Of a DNA stretch of 64,000 nt, positions 1-7,850 are shown piece after piece. Position numbers and translations under genes: made by a program. Every line of letters starts with the position of its first letter. Position 1 is the first letter of the stretch. Source of the stretch: Blastococcus sp. HT6-4 (lineage in GTDB: Bacteria; Actinomycetota; Actinomycetes; Mycobacteriales; Geodermatophilaceae); the NCBI RefSeq assembly GCF_039679125.1, contig NZ_CP155551.1, positions 3,534,001 through 3,598,000 on the forward strand. The letters run 5' to 3'. The notes under the pieces are model-generated. The model was not told where the DNA came from. It did no database searches and worked only from the letters and a program-made list of their open reading frames with translations.

Positions 1-556
1 ACCCGATCAGCGCCAGGATGACGATCGCGAACCCGAACCCGAGGAGCAGCCGGTAGAAGGGGTACTCGAACACGAAGAACGACAGGTCGATGCCGAACTG
101 CGGGTCGGTCCGGCCGAAGTCGGTGCTGTTGCGGAACGACAGCCAGGTCTCCCAGTTGGCCTGCGCGGTGAAACCCGCGAACAGGCCGAGCACCACGGCG
201 ACGCCGGTGAGCACCAGGCCGCGCCGCGGCTCCAGCGACTGCCGGTAGCGCTCGAGGTTCTGCTGCTCCAGCGACATGGGGCGGAACGTGGGCCGGAACC
301 GGTAGGCCAGGTACATGGCCAGCGCGGTCAGGCCACCGGTCGCCACCCCGGCGACGGCGAACAGCAGGGCGCGGCTCTGCAGCTCGGTCCAGAAGACCTC
401 GGTGTACCCGGTCTCCTCGAACCAGAGGAAGTCGACGTAGACGTTGGTGAGCGTCCCGACGACGGTGAACAGCACCAGCAGCACGGCGATGGCGCCGATG
501 ACCAGCTTCGCGCGCCGCGACAGGGTCGGTACCGGCACGGGGGGCCGCATGGCCAC
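1..556 (-). CDS. UPF0182 family membrane protein (N-terminal part, cut by window edge)
   Basis: Only the first 185 codons are inside the window; the rest lies beyond base 1. The N terminus is a short basic stretch followed by a hydrophobic helix (about residues 18-38), then further membrane segments around 66-84, 112-130 and 165-185. The aromatic DFLWF stretch after the first helix is typical of UPF0182 proteins, large integral membrane proteins of unknown function. I chose GTG at 556 because AAGGAG lies 7 nt upstream; an in-frame ATG follows at 550. The head-to-tail PDZ/Lon-like gene upstream on the same strand repeats the M. tuberculosis order Rv3193c-Rv3194c as I recall it. Confidence 0.85.
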   Translation of the reverse strand, partial: MAMRPPVPVPTLSRRAKLVIGAIAVLLVLFTVVGTLTNVYVDFLWFEETGYTEVFWTELQSRALLFAVAGVATGGLTALAMYLAYRFRPTFRPMSLEQQNLERYRQSLEPRRGLVLTGVAVVLGLFAGFTAQANWETWLSFRNSTDFGRTDPQFGIDLSFFVFEYPFYRLLLGFGFAIVILALIG

Positions 557-722
557 GAGCGGGCTCCTTCAGTTGCAGGTGTGGCCTTGCGGGCCACGGA
601 ACGATCGACCGCGGGGGCCGGGTGGTGCGCCACCGGATGTGTCCCGGCGTTCAGGACAACGCACCGGACGGCACGGGGTTCCCGACCGCCAGGTTCCGCC
701 GGTCGGAGGGGTGTCGGTGGGG

Positions 723-1742
723 TCAGCAGCTCTCCGGGGTCCGACCGGCGCGCAGGTCGGCCAGCGCGTCCAGGGCGTCGTCGAGCGTCGCGACCCGCGC
801 CGTCGGGACGCCGGTCCCGGCGGCCACGGCCTCGGCGCAGTTGGCGGCCGGGACGAGGAACAGCTCGGCGTCGATGTCGCGCGCGGACACCATCTTCAGG
901 GCGATCCCGCCGATGGGCCCCACGTTCTCCTGGAGGTCGATCGTGCCGGTGCCCGCGACCACCGCGCCGCCGGTGAGGTCGTCGTCCCCCACCAGGTCGA
1001 GGATGCCGAGGGTCAGCATCAGGCCGGCCGAGGGCCCGCCCACGTCGGCCACGTTGATGTCCACGTCGAAGGGCGCCGCCGGCTGGTCCAGCACGGAGAC
1101 GCCGAGGAGCGAGCCCTCGCGGTCCTCGGCGGCGCGGGTCGTGATCGTCGTGGTCCCCGGCTCCCCCAACCGCGTGTACCCGACGGTCACGGGGGTGCCG
1201 GGCGGGATGTCGGCCAGCACCTCGGCCAGCACGGCCGAGTCGGGCACCGGCTGCCCGTCGACCGTCTCGATCGCATCGCCCTCCTCGAGCTTCCCCTCCG
1301 ACGGGGAGTCCTCGACCACGGCGCGCACGACCACCTTCTCGGGATAGCCCAGCTCCCCGAGCGCGACGCTCTCGGCGGCCTGCTCGGAGGTGACGAAGGC
1401 CTGCCGGTTGACCTCGCGGGTCTCCTCCTCGCTGCGGTCGGGCGGGTACACCGCCTCTTCGGGGACGACGCTCACCTCGTCGTCGAACCAGCCGCGCACC
1501 GCCTGCACCAGGCTCAGCCCGCGGCTGCTCACGCCGACCGTGGTCAGGGTGAGTTGGCCCTCGACGTCGTTCCGCTCCCGCCCCTGGAGCTCGATGATCG
1601 GCTCGCCGTCGACCTCGCCCAGGGTGTCGAAGGTCGGGCCGGGCACCTGCGCCACGTACGGCACGGGGACGCTCGTGCCGAGCACACCGAACACCAGCAG
1701 CAGCACGGCGCCCACGCTGAGGACGGCGATCCGACGGGTCAC
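723..1742 (-). CDS. Lon-like (S16) serine protease with PDZ domain, membrane anchored (YlbL type)
   Basis: 339 aa. One N-terminal membrane anchor (about 5-27) puts the rest outside the cytoplasm. A PDZ-like region spans roughly 128-200 and a Lon-type proteolytic domain 220-330. The catalytic dyad is visible: Ser238 in GGPSAG and Lys283 in GGIALKM. There is no ATPase domain, so this is the ATP-independent S16 type (YlbL/Rv3194c family). The start is GTG; TAAGCT sits 8 nt upstream with no Shine-Dalgarno, suggesting a leaderless transcript. It is divergent from the DUF2342 gene and precedes the UPF0182 gene. The substrate is unknown. Confidence 0.9.
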   Translation of the reverse strand: MTRRIAVLSVGAVLLLVFGVLGTSVPVPYVAQVPGPTFDTLGEVDGEPIIELQGRERNDVEGQLTLTTVGVSSRGLSLVQAVRGWFDDEVSVVPEEAVYPPDRSEEETREVNRQAFVTSEQAAESVALGELGYPEKVVVRAVVEDSPSEGKLEEGDAIETVDGQPVPDSAVLAEVLADIPPGTPVTVGYTRLGEPGTTTITTRAAEDREGSLLGVSVLDQPAAPFDVDINVADVGGPSAGLMLTLGILDLVGDDDLTGGAVVAGTGTIDLQENVGPIGGIALKMVSARDIDAELFLVPAANCAEAVAAGTGVPTARVATLDDALDALADLRAGRTPESC

Positions 1743-1750
1743 GAGGCGCG

Positions 1751-1845
1751 AGCTTAGGTCGCCGACCTGGGCGCCGCCGCACCGCGGCGGCGTCCGCTGT
1801 CGGCGCAGCGCCTGGCTCCCGGACCGAAGATCACGCGTCTACCGT
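1751..1845. promoter_or_regulatory. Divergent pair of leaderless-type promoters
   Basis: On the minus strand TAAGCT (1756-1751) lies 8 nt before the GTG of the PDZ protease. On the plus strand TACCGT (1840-1845) lies 6 nt before the ATG at 1852. Neither gene has a Shine-Dalgarno between hexamer and start. TANNNT at this distance is the usual layout of leaderless actinobacterial mRNAs. Confidence 0.5.
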
Positions 1846-1851
1846 GGACCC

Positions 1852-3252
1852 ATGAGCGACGTCCCGTTCGGCTTCGGCCCTCCCGACCGTGACCCCGAGC
1901 GCCGTGAGCCCGGGCGCGCAGGCGACCAGGGAGGTGGCGACCCGTTCGGTCTCGGCGCGCTCTTCGGAGGGCTCGCCGGCGGCGGGTCGCCGGAGGACGT
2001 GCTCGGCAAGATGCCGCTGTTCGCCGAGCTGCAGAAGCTGATGAACTGGTCCGGTGGCCCGGTCAACTGGGACCTCGCCCGGCAGTCGGCGATCAGCCAG
2101 CTGGCCCCCGGGCACCAGCCGACGTCGGAGGCCGAGCGCACGGCGGCGGCCGAGGCGCTCCGGCTGGCCGATCTGTGGCTCGACCAGGTCACCGAAATGC
2201 CCTCGGGCATCGATCGGACCGCCGCGTGGTCGCGGGTGGAGTGGGTCGAGCAGACCCAGCCCGCCTGGGGCGCCCTGATCGATCCGCTGGCCGAGCGGGT
2301 GGTGGCGGCGATGACCAGCGCGCTCCCCCAGGAGGCGGCCATGTCGTTCGGGCCGGTCGCCGGGATCATGGGCCGCATGGGCGGGCTGATGTTCGGCGCC
2401 CAGGTCGGGCAGGCGCTGGGCAAGCTCGCCGAGGAGGTGCTCACCAGCACCGACGTCGGGCTGCCACTGGCCCCGGCCGGTACCGGCGTCCTCGTGCCCC
2501 AGAACCTGGCCGCGTTCGCCGAGGGGCTCGACCGCCCCGCCGACGAGGTGCGGTTGTTCGTGGCCCTGCGCGAGGCCGCCTCCCAGCGGCTGTTCGCGCA
2601 CGTCCCCTGGCTGCGGCAGCAGCTGCAGGACGCCGTGCACGCCTACGCACGCGGCATCACCATCGACCGCGAGGCGATCGAGCGCGGCCTCACCGAGGCG
2701 ATGTCCGGGATGGAGGGAGGCATCGACCCGAGCAACCCGGAGAGCATCCAGCAGCTCCTCGGCAGCGGCGTCCTGGAGCCGGAGGAGACCCCGGAGCAGC
2801 AGATGGCGCTGCGCCGGCTGGAGACGCTGCTGGCGCTGGTCGAGGGCTGGGTGGACACCGTCGTCGCTGCCGCGGCTGCCGACCGGCTGCCGGGCCACGC
2901 GGCGCTGGCCGAGACCATGCGCCGCCGACGCGCCTCGGGCGGCCCGGCGGAGCAGACCTTCGCCACGTTGGTGGGCCTCCAGCTGCGGCCCCGCCGGCTG
3001 CGTGACGCGGCCACCGTCTGGGGTGCCATGGGCCAGCAGCACGGCAGCACCGACCGCGACCGGCTGTGGTCGCACCCGGACCTGCTGCCGACGTCGGACG
3101 ACCTGGACGAGCCGCTCGACTTCGTCGCCCGTCAAGGCATGGACCAGGAGTTGGCCGAGCTGAACGCCGACGACGCGGAGCCGTCGACGGGCGGGCAGGA
3201 CTCCGACGGGTCCGACGGGCCCATCCGGCGCGAGGAGGGCGGGGAGGGCTGA
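1852..3252 (+). CDS. DUF2342 / zincin-like 'putative hydrolase' protein
   Basis: 466 aa, matching the actinobacterial DUF2342 (zincin_2) family, the Rv3195 equivalent. Residues 1-50 are Gly/Pro/Asp-rich and probably disordered; the tail after about 440 is acidic and Gly/Ser-rich. The conserved core includes MGGLMFGAQVGQALG and a REAASQRLFAHVPWL segment. Family members as I remember them carry His in place of the Ser in REAAS, so a metal site may be altered here. I chose ATG 1852 rather than longer in-frame extensions because TACCGT stands 6 nt upstream and the family starts here. No substrate is known. Confidence 0.85.
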   Translation: MSDVPFGFGPPDRDPERREPGRAGDQGGGDPFGLGALFGGLAGGGSPEDVLGKMPLFAELQKLMNWSGGPVNWDLARQSAISQLAPGHQPTSEAERTAAAEALRLADLWLDQVTEMPSGIDRTAAWSRVEWVEQTQPAWGALIDPLAERVVAAMTSALPQEAAMSFGPVAGIMGRMGGLMFGAQVGQALGKLAEEVLTSTDVGLPLAPAGTGVLVPQNLAAFAEGLDRPADEVRLFVALREAASQRLFAHVPWLRQQLQDAVHAYARGITIDREAIERGLTEAMSGMEGGIDPSNPESIQQLLGSGVLEPEETPEQQMALRRLETLLALVEGWVDTVVAAAAADRLPGHAALAETMRRRRASGGPAEQTFATLVGLQLRPRRLRDAATVWGAMGQQHGSTDRDRLWSHPDLLPTSDDLDEPLDFVARQGMDQELAELNADDAEPSTGGQDSDGSDGPIRREEGGEG

Positions 3253-3259
3253 GGGCCGC

Positions 3260-3850
3260 TCAGTCGTCGAGGTCGGACACCGGCTCCTCGCCGGCCGCGC
3301 CCGCGGTCGCGGCGAGCTCCACGCCCTCGAGGAAGCCCCGGGCCCGCTCGGCCCGGGGATAGCGCGCGACCAGCGCCCAGAACCGCTCGTCGTGCCCGGG
3401 CTCGAGCAGGTGCACCAGTTCGTGCACCAGCACGTAGTCCACGACGTACTCGGGCATCGACTGCAGCCGGCTCGACAGCCGGATGGTGCGGTCGGCCGGC
3501 GTGCACGAGCCCCAGCGCCGGTGCTGGTTGTCGACCCAGCGGACGCTCGCCGGCTCCGCCAGCCCGTCGAGGTGCGCCGCGGACAGGGCCCGCGCCCGTG
3601 CCATGAGCTCCGCGTCGCCACCGAGCGAGCGCTTGCGGCGTTCCTCGCGGATGCGCAGCTTGGCCACCATCTGGGCCACCCAGCGCTGCTCCTCGGCCGG
3701 GCTGAAGGCCGCCGGGATGAGCACCACCGTGCGCCCGGACTCCCGGTAGGCGGTCACGGTCCGTCGTCGGCGGGAGCTGCGCCGGACCTCCACGACGTCG
3801 CCGTCCCCCGGCTCAGGCAGGGCCGCTGCGTCGCGAGTCGTTCGGGGCAC
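3260..3850 (-). CDS. SprT/YgjP-like M48-type zinc metallopeptidase
   Basis: 196 aa. The zinc site is HELVH (about 143-147) followed by H153 in LEPGHDERFW, typical of the YgjP/DUF45 family. RRWGSC (about 111-116) is the usual upstream family signature. No signal peptide is seen, so it is likely cytoplasmic. The GTG start at 3850 gives family length; the open frame continues upstream without family similarity. Its 3' end faces the DUF2342 gene with a 7-base gap. The substrate is unknown. Confidence 0.88.
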   Translation of the reverse strand: MPRTTRDAAALPEPGDGDVVEVRRSSRRRRTVTAYRESGRTVVLIPAAFSPAEEQRWVAQMVAKLRIREERRKRSLGGDAELMARARALSAAHLDGLAEPASVRWVDNQHRRWGSCTPADRTIRLSSRLQSMPEYVVDYVLVHELVHLLEPGHDERFWALVARYPRAERARGFLEGVELAATAGAAGEEPVSDLDD

Positions 3851-4263
3851 GGGGGAACCGTAGGACACGTTCCCGGCCTCGCGCCCGCGAGGAGGCACCC
3901 GCTCGGGTGGAGGTCGCACGGACGGTGGACATCGACGCCGCTCTCCCCGGTGACGAGAGCGTCGCGGGAGCCCGCCGTCCACACCCGGACGGAGGCATCC
4001 GCACTGCTCGGGGGCGCACCGGCGACCTCGTCGGGGGCCGCCGTCCCCGCTCCGTCCCCGGGTTCCGCACAGCGACACGCCTGGTCGTCCCCATCGCGTC
4101 CACAGGGTTGTCCACAGCTGTGGGGAACGCGGCGTCGCCACCCTGGCGCTGCGCGCACACGGGGGCCGCCTCGACGGGCGTCAGCAGCGCCCGGCACGGG
4201 TAGCGTTCTCGCGCAACGGCGCCCGGCGTGCGAGCCGCGGCGCCCCGGAGACGAGGAGAACCC
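3851..4263. other. Gene-free divergent intergenic region with DnaA-box-like sites
   Basis: 413 bases between the divergent metallopeptidase and DUF5679 genes without a convincing ORF. It contains TTGTCCACA (4108-4116), which matches the high-GC DnaA-box consensus, 2 bases from an inverted near-copy (4119-4127), and a partial GCGTCCACA at 4096-4104. TAGCGT at 4201-4206 is a plausible -10 element for the DUF5679 gene, giving a leader of about 50 nt. Confidence 0.6.
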
Positions 4264-4416
4264 GTGGCGGAGAGCTACAACGGCTACTGCGTGAAGTGCA
4301 AGGAGAAGCGCGACTTCGACGGCGAGGTCAAGGTCAGCGAGTCCGGCCGCCGGATGGCGCAGGGCACCTGCCCGGTCTGCGGCACCAAGATGAACCGGAT
4401 CCTCGGCAAGGCCTGA
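4264..4416 (+). CDS. DUF5679 zinc-ribbon mini-protein
   Basis: 50 aa with two CxxC knuckles, YCVKCK near the N terminus and CPVCGTK near the C terminus, predicted to bind one zinc ion. The GTG start at 4264 is preceded by GACGAGGAGAA, a good ribosome-binding site. This small protein is widespread in actinobacteria under the DUF5679 name and has no known role. A perfect 13-bp hairpin terminator follows at 4449-4479, so it is probably transcribed alone from the promoter near 4201. Confidence 0.9.
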   Translation: MAESYNGYCVKCKEKRDFDGEVKVSESGRRMAQGTCPVCGTKMNRILGKA

Positions 4417-4448
4417 ACGAGCGCTCCGCCCTCCTCCCGAGGGCCGAG

Positions 4449-4479
4449 ACGGCGGCGTCCCGCTGCGGGACGCCGCCGT
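4449..4479 (+). terminator. Rho-independent-type hairpin after the DUF5679 gene
   Basis: A perfect 13-bp inverted repeat, ACGGCGGCGTCCC against GGGACGCCGCCGT, with a 5-nt loop, starting 33 bases after the stop codon. The tail TCGTCGTC is only weakly U-rich, as usual at this GC content. Confidence 0.75.
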
Positions 4480-4542
4480 TCGTCGTCGGGGAGCCTGTGG
4501 ACGGCGGCCCGTGGGGCGCCGGGCGGGTGCCACCCTGCCGGG

Positions 4543-5727
4543 GTGAGCGACAGCGCCCATCCCCTGCTGCCCGCGGCGACGCCGCTGCTCGTCGCCGACG
4601 GCACCGTGCAGGTCGGTGGGGTCGACGGCACCGACGGGCTCCTCCTCCACCCGGGCGCGGCGCTGGCTCCGCTCCTGCGCGGGCTCGACGGCCGCCGGTC
4701 GCAGCGCGCCGTCCGGGCCGACGCCGCCCGGGAGGGCCTGGACCCCGGTCTCGTCGACGCGGCGCTCGACGCCCTGCGGACGGCCGGCCTGCTGACCGAT
4801 CTGGCCGCCGCGGACCTGCTGGCCATCGGCACCGGTCCGGCGGCGGCCGCCCGGGCCGCGGTGGAGCTCCCGGCCGCCGCCCGGGCGCCGTCGCCCCCCC
4901 ACGGCTCGGCCTGGCGGGCGCGCCGGCAGGCCACCGTGGTCGTCGAGGGGGCGACCCGGGTGGGCACCCCGCTGGCGGCGGTGCTGGCCGCCAGCGGGGT
5001 GGGCCGCGTGGTGGTGCGTGACTCCGGCGTGGTCACGGCCGCCGACGCGGTGGTGGGCGGGCTCACCGCTGCCGACGAGGGGCGCCCACGCGCATCGGCC
5101 GCGGCCGACGCGGTCCGCCGGGCGAGCCCCCTCACCGATCTCGGGCCGCTGCCCTCCGGGCTCGGGCCGGACCTCACGGTGCTCGCGCGGCCGTGGGCGG
5201 CGTCGGACCCGCTCGTCACGGGCACCGGTGGTGCGCACCTGGTGGCCACCGTGCGCGGCGAGACCGGCGTCGTGGGGCCACTGGTCGTGCCCGGGGCCAC
5301 CGGCTGCCTGCACTGCGCGGACCTGCACCGCCGGGACGCGGACAGGCGCTGGCCCCGGCTCGCGGCCCAGCTGACGGCCACCGAGGCCCCGCCCAGCGGC
5401 GCGACGCTCACCTGCCTGCTGACCGCGCTGCTGGCCGCGGGCCAGGTGCTGGCGTACCTAGAGGACGGCGGCGCGCCCGTCACCCTCGAGGGCGCCGTGG
5501 AACTGCGCCCGCCGGACCTGCTCCCCAGCCTGCGCCGGTGGTCGGCCCACGCGGCCTGCGGGTGCGGGGTGGCGGCACGCGCCGCAGCGGGTCCGGACGG
5601 CCCCTTCCGGGCTTCTCCCGGCGCGACCCCCGCGGAGCAGGCCACAATGGCCGCTGAGCGAGCTCACGGGCTCACCGCACACGACACGGCGCGAGGATTC
5701 CCGGACGCCGGCGAGGAGGACGCGTGA
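4543..5727 (+). CDS. E1/ThiF-like protein resembling the TOMM cyclodehydratase partner domain
   Basis: 394 aa. An N-terminal winged-helix-like region (about 1-90) is followed by a Rossmann region where canonical GxGGxG is degenerate (GATRVG), then VVVRDSGVV where E1 enzymes have their nucleotide-binding acid. Zinc-type cysteines are kept: CLHC (about 260) and CGCG (about 350). The wording around CLHCADLHRRD resembles the E1-like parts of thiazole/oxazole peptide-modifying enzymes (TIGR03882-type), but there is no YcaO partner or precursor peptide here. It matches the Rv3196 position. The GTG start follows a GTGCCACC stretch without a clear ribosome site. The next gene overlaps by 4 nt (GTGA). 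Confidence 0.75.
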   Translation: MSDSAHPLLPAATPLLVADGTVQVGGVDGTDGLLLHPGAALAPLLRGLDGRRSQRAVRADAAREGLDPGLVDAALDALRTAGLLTDLAAADLLAIGTGPAAAARAAVELPAAARAPSPPHGSAWRARRQATVVVEGATRVGTPLAAVLAASGVGRVVVRDSGVVTAADAVVGGLTAADEGRPRASAAADAVRRASPLTDLGPLPSGLGPDLTVLARPWAASDPLVTGTGGAHLVATVRGETGVVGPLVVPGATGCLHCADLHRRDADRRWPRLAAQLTATEAPPSGATLTCLLTALLAAGQVLAYLEDGGAPVTLEGAVELRPPDLLPSLRRWSAHAACGCGVAARAAAGPDGPFRASPGATPAEQATMAAERAHGLTAHDTARGFPDAGEEDA

Positions 5728-7046
5728 GTGACGAGCGACCGGTGATGCCACGGGGGTCGGTCGCGCGGAGCGCGCGCCTGGCATCGCTGCCTCTGGGGGC
5801 CGCGGGCCGGGCCACCCTCGGTTTCGGCAAGCGGCTGTCGGGCCAGTCCGCGGACACGGTGAACGCCGAACTGCAGCAGCGCACCGCCGAGCAGCTGTTC
5901 GCCGTCCTCGGCCAGCTCAAGGGCGGCGCGATGAAGCTCGGGCAGACCCTGTCGGTGTTCGAGGCGGCGGTGCCCGAGGAGATGTCGGCTCCCTACCGCG
6001 AGGCGCTGACCAAGCTGCAGGCGGAGGCTCCACCGATGCCGGTGCGCACCGTGCACGGGGTGCTGGCCCAGCAGCTCGGCGGCACCTGGCGGCAGCGGTT
6101 CCGCGAGTTCGACGACGCGCCTGCGGCGGCGGCCAGCATCGGGCAGGTGCACCGGGCCACCTGGCGCGACGGCCGCGACGTCGCGGTGAAGATCCAGTAC
6201 CCGGGCGCGGCGACGGCGCTGATGAGCGATCTCAACCAGCTGGCCGTGTTCGCCCGGTTGTTCACGTCGCTGTTCCCCGGGCTGGACATCAAGCCGCTGA
6301 TCGCCGAGCTGAAGGCACGGGTCGTCGAGGAGCTCGACTACGGGCTGGAGGCCGACGCCCAGCGCGGGTTCGCCGCCGCCTACGCCGATGATCCGCAGAT
6401 CGCCGTCCCGCGGGTGGTGGCGAGCGCACCGAAGGTCATCGTGTCGGAGTGGCAGGACGGCACGCCGCTCTCCCGCGTGATCGCCGACGGCAGCCGGGAG
6501 GACCGCGACCGCGCCGGCCGGCTGCTCGCGCTCCTGCACTTCTCCGCACCGCAGCGGGCGGGGCTGCTGCACGCCGATCCGCACCCCGGCAACTTCCGGC
6601 TGCTGCCCGACGGGCGGCTGGGTGTCATCGACTTCGGGGCCACCGCGCGACTGCCCGACGGGCATCCGGAGCCCATCGGCCGGCTGCTGCGCTGGGCGCT
6701 GGCCGGACGCGCGGCCGAGGTGCTGGAGGACCTGCGGGCGGAGGGTTTCGTCCGCCCCGGGATCGACGTCGACCCGGAGAGCGTCCTCGACTACCTGCGC
6801 CCGTTGCTGGAGCCGGTCGCCGTGGAGCGCTTCCGCTTCACCCGTGCCTGGATGCAGGAGCAGGCGGCCCGGATCGCCGATCCGCGCACCGACGCCAATC
6901 GGCTGGGGCGCCAGCTCAACCTGCCGCCGGCCTACCTGCTGATCCACCGGGTGACGATGGGCTCGATCGGCGTGCTGTGCCAGCTCGACGCGGCCGCCGA
7001 CTGGCGGGCCGTCCTCGAGGAGTGGCTCCCCGGCTTCGCCGACTGA
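5724..7046 (+). CDS. AarF/UbiB (ABC1) family atypical kinase
   Basis: 440 aa. It has the ABC1 signatures in order: KLGQ (71-74), an Ala-rich AAASIGQVH loop (about 136-143) replacing a Gly-rich loop, VAVKIQYPG with Lys156, HADPHPGN with catalytic Asp285 and Asn290, and the IDFG metal-binding Asp303. UbiB/COQ8 members are ATPase-like kinases supporting quinone or lipid metabolism; the substrate here is unknown. It overlaps the E1-like gene by GTGA, implying translational coupling. This is the Rv3197 position just before whiB7. The run ends in a strong terminator at 7059-7090. Confidence 0.93.
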   Translation: MSDERPVMPRGSVARSARLASLPLGAAGRATLGFGKRLSGQSADTVNAELQQRTAEQLFAVLGQLKGGAMKLGQTLSVFEAAVPEEMSAPYREALTKLQAEAPPMPVRTVHGVLAQQLGGTWRQRFREFDDAPAAAASIGQVHRATWRDGRDVAVKIQYPGAATALMSDLNQLAVFARLFTSLFPGLDIKPLIAELKARVVEELDYGLEADAQRGFAAAYADDPQIAVPRVVASAPKVIVSEWQDGTPLSRVIADGSREDRDRAGRLLALLHFSAPQRAGLLHADPHPGNFRLLPDGRLGVIDFGATARLPDGHPEPIGRLLRWALAGRAAEVLEDLRAEGFVRPGIDVDPESVLDYLRPLLEPVAVERFRFTRAWMQEQAARIADPRTDANRLGRQLNLPPAYLLIHRVTMGSIGVLCQLDAAADWRAVLEEWLPGFAD

Positions 7047-7058
7047 GCCGGGTCCTCC

Positions 7059-7090
7059 GGACCGCACCGCTCCGGGGGGCGGTGCGGTCC
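7059..7090. terminator. Bidirectional hairpin terminator between aarF-like and whiB7-side genes
   Basis: A perfect 12-bp inverted repeat (GGACCGCACCGC against GCGGTGCGGTCC, 8-nt loop). It lies between the convergent AarF-like gene (plus strand) and the arginine-rich ORF (minus strand), so it can end both transcripts. Confidence 0.75.
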
Positions 7091-7107
7091 CGAGGACCGC
7101 GATGTGC

Positions 7108-7272
7108 TCAGTAGACGGCGGCGCTGGCGCGGGCGGCCCGCCGGACCGCGCGCTCGGCCCGGCGCGCGGCCCGTCGTGCCAGGTAGAGACGCCGGGCGCG
7201 GGACGCGGCCATCGCCTCGGTCTGCAGCTCGTGCAGGCGGCTGCTGGCCAGCTGGTGTTCGAGCATGTACAT
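7108..7272 (-). CDS. Arginine-rich micro-protein downstream of whiB7
   Basis: 54 aa beginning MYMLEHQLASS and ending RASAAVY; from residue 24 on it is almost only Ala and Arg, so it is very basic and probably one long amphipathic helix that could bind nucleic acid or ribosomes. GAGGGAACC lies 8 nt before the ATG. It is co-directional with whiB7, 80 nt downstream, and its stop sits 17 nt from the bidirectional terminator. A second ATG (7266) would shorten it by two residues. I do not recognise a family. Confidence 0.6.
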   Translation of the reverse strand: MYMLEHQLASSRLHELQTEAMAASRARRLYLARRAARRAERAVRRAARASAAVY

Positions 7273-7293
7273 GACTGGTTCCCTCGATCGGTC

Positions 7294-7313
7294 GCCCGGC
7301 GGGAGCGCCGGGC
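7294..7313 (-). terminator. Hairpin between whiB7 and the arginine-rich ORF
   Basis: A perfect 8-bp stem, GCCCGGCG/CGCCGGGC with a 4-nt loop, sits in the 80-nt gap. There is no U-tract after it on the minus strand, so it could be a weak terminator, an mRNA 3'-end stabiliser, or a structure controlling translation of the next ORF. Confidence 0.4.
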
Positions 7314-7352
7314 TGCTGGATGCCTGACTACGTGCCGTCGATGGCCGCGGGC

Positions 7353-7709
7353 TCACGCGGCGACGACCTTGCGGGGACGGCCACGTGGCCGTTTGCGGGC
7401 GATGACGGCCCCCCGCTCGAAGATCTCCCCGCCCCAGACGCCCCACGGCTCGGCGCGGTCGATCGCCCCGGCCAGGCAGGACGTCCGGACCGGGCAGTCG
7501 GTGCAGAAGCTCTTGGCGAGCTCCAGCTGGGCCGGGCTCTCGGCGAACCACAGCTCGGGGTCCTCCACCCGGCAGGGCAGGGGGCGCCGGACCGGGGCCG
7601 GTGGCAGCGGGGTCCGCGGCCTCCGGGGGGTGCTGCTCCGCGGCGCGGCGCCGGTCCGGGGGAGCCCGGGTCGGCGATGGGACGTCGGGCGGTCGATCGT
7701 CTGCTGCAC
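7353..7709 (-). CDS. whiB7: WhiB7-type Fe-S transcriptional regulator
   Basis: 118 aa. Four cysteines for a [4Fe-4S] cluster are Cys46, Cys69, Cys72 and Cys78 (LPCR, then FCTDC and RTSC). GVWGGE (90-95), the sigma-factor contact motif of WhiB proteins, follows, and RPRGRPRK (107-114) is an AT-hook, which marks WhiB7 among WhiB paralogues. The family activates intrinsic antibiotic-resistance genes with the primary sigma factor at promoters with an AT-rich box above the -35. The GTG start has GAGGAGGAG upstream. It sits between AarF and UvrD2, as in M. tuberculosis. The first 45 residues are a Pro/Arg-rich, probably disordered extension. Confidence 0.95.
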   Translation of the reverse strand: MQQTIDRPTSHRRPGLPRTGAAPRSSTPRRPRTPLPPAPVRRPLPCRVEDPELWFAESPAQLELAKSFCTDCPVRTSCLAGAIDRAEPWGVWGGEIFERGAVIARKRPRGRPRKVVAA

Positions 7710-7794
7710 TGCCGCTCCTCCTCGTACTCGTCGGGTACGGCCGGCGGGGGTCCGCCGACCGAGGTCGGGGCCGGGTGCCGCGGAGGAAGAGAAA

Positions 7795-7831
7795 GAGGCC
7801 GCGGATCCCGGGATTCGGGTTCCGCGGCCTC
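7795..7831 (-). terminator. Attenuator hairpin in the whiB7 leader
   Basis: An 11-bp perfect stem (GAGGCCGCGGA/TCCGCGGCCTC), extended by 4 more pairs after one mismatch, with a 5-nt loop. On the minus strand it is followed at once by TTTCTCTTCC, the only pyrimidine-rich U-type tract in this area. It lies 85 bases before the whiB7 start and 19 bases after the uORF stop, the position expected for transcription attenuation known at whiB7/wblC genes. Confidence 0.75.
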
Positions 7832-7850
7832 GAGGAGGACCGGCGAGCAG

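Noticed and set aside
4096-4127. Origin of replication at the DnaA-box pair
   Set aside because: There is no dnaA, dnaN, gyrB or rpmH nearby, only two to three boxes, and no AT-rich unwinding region; a lone regulatory site is the most that can be said.
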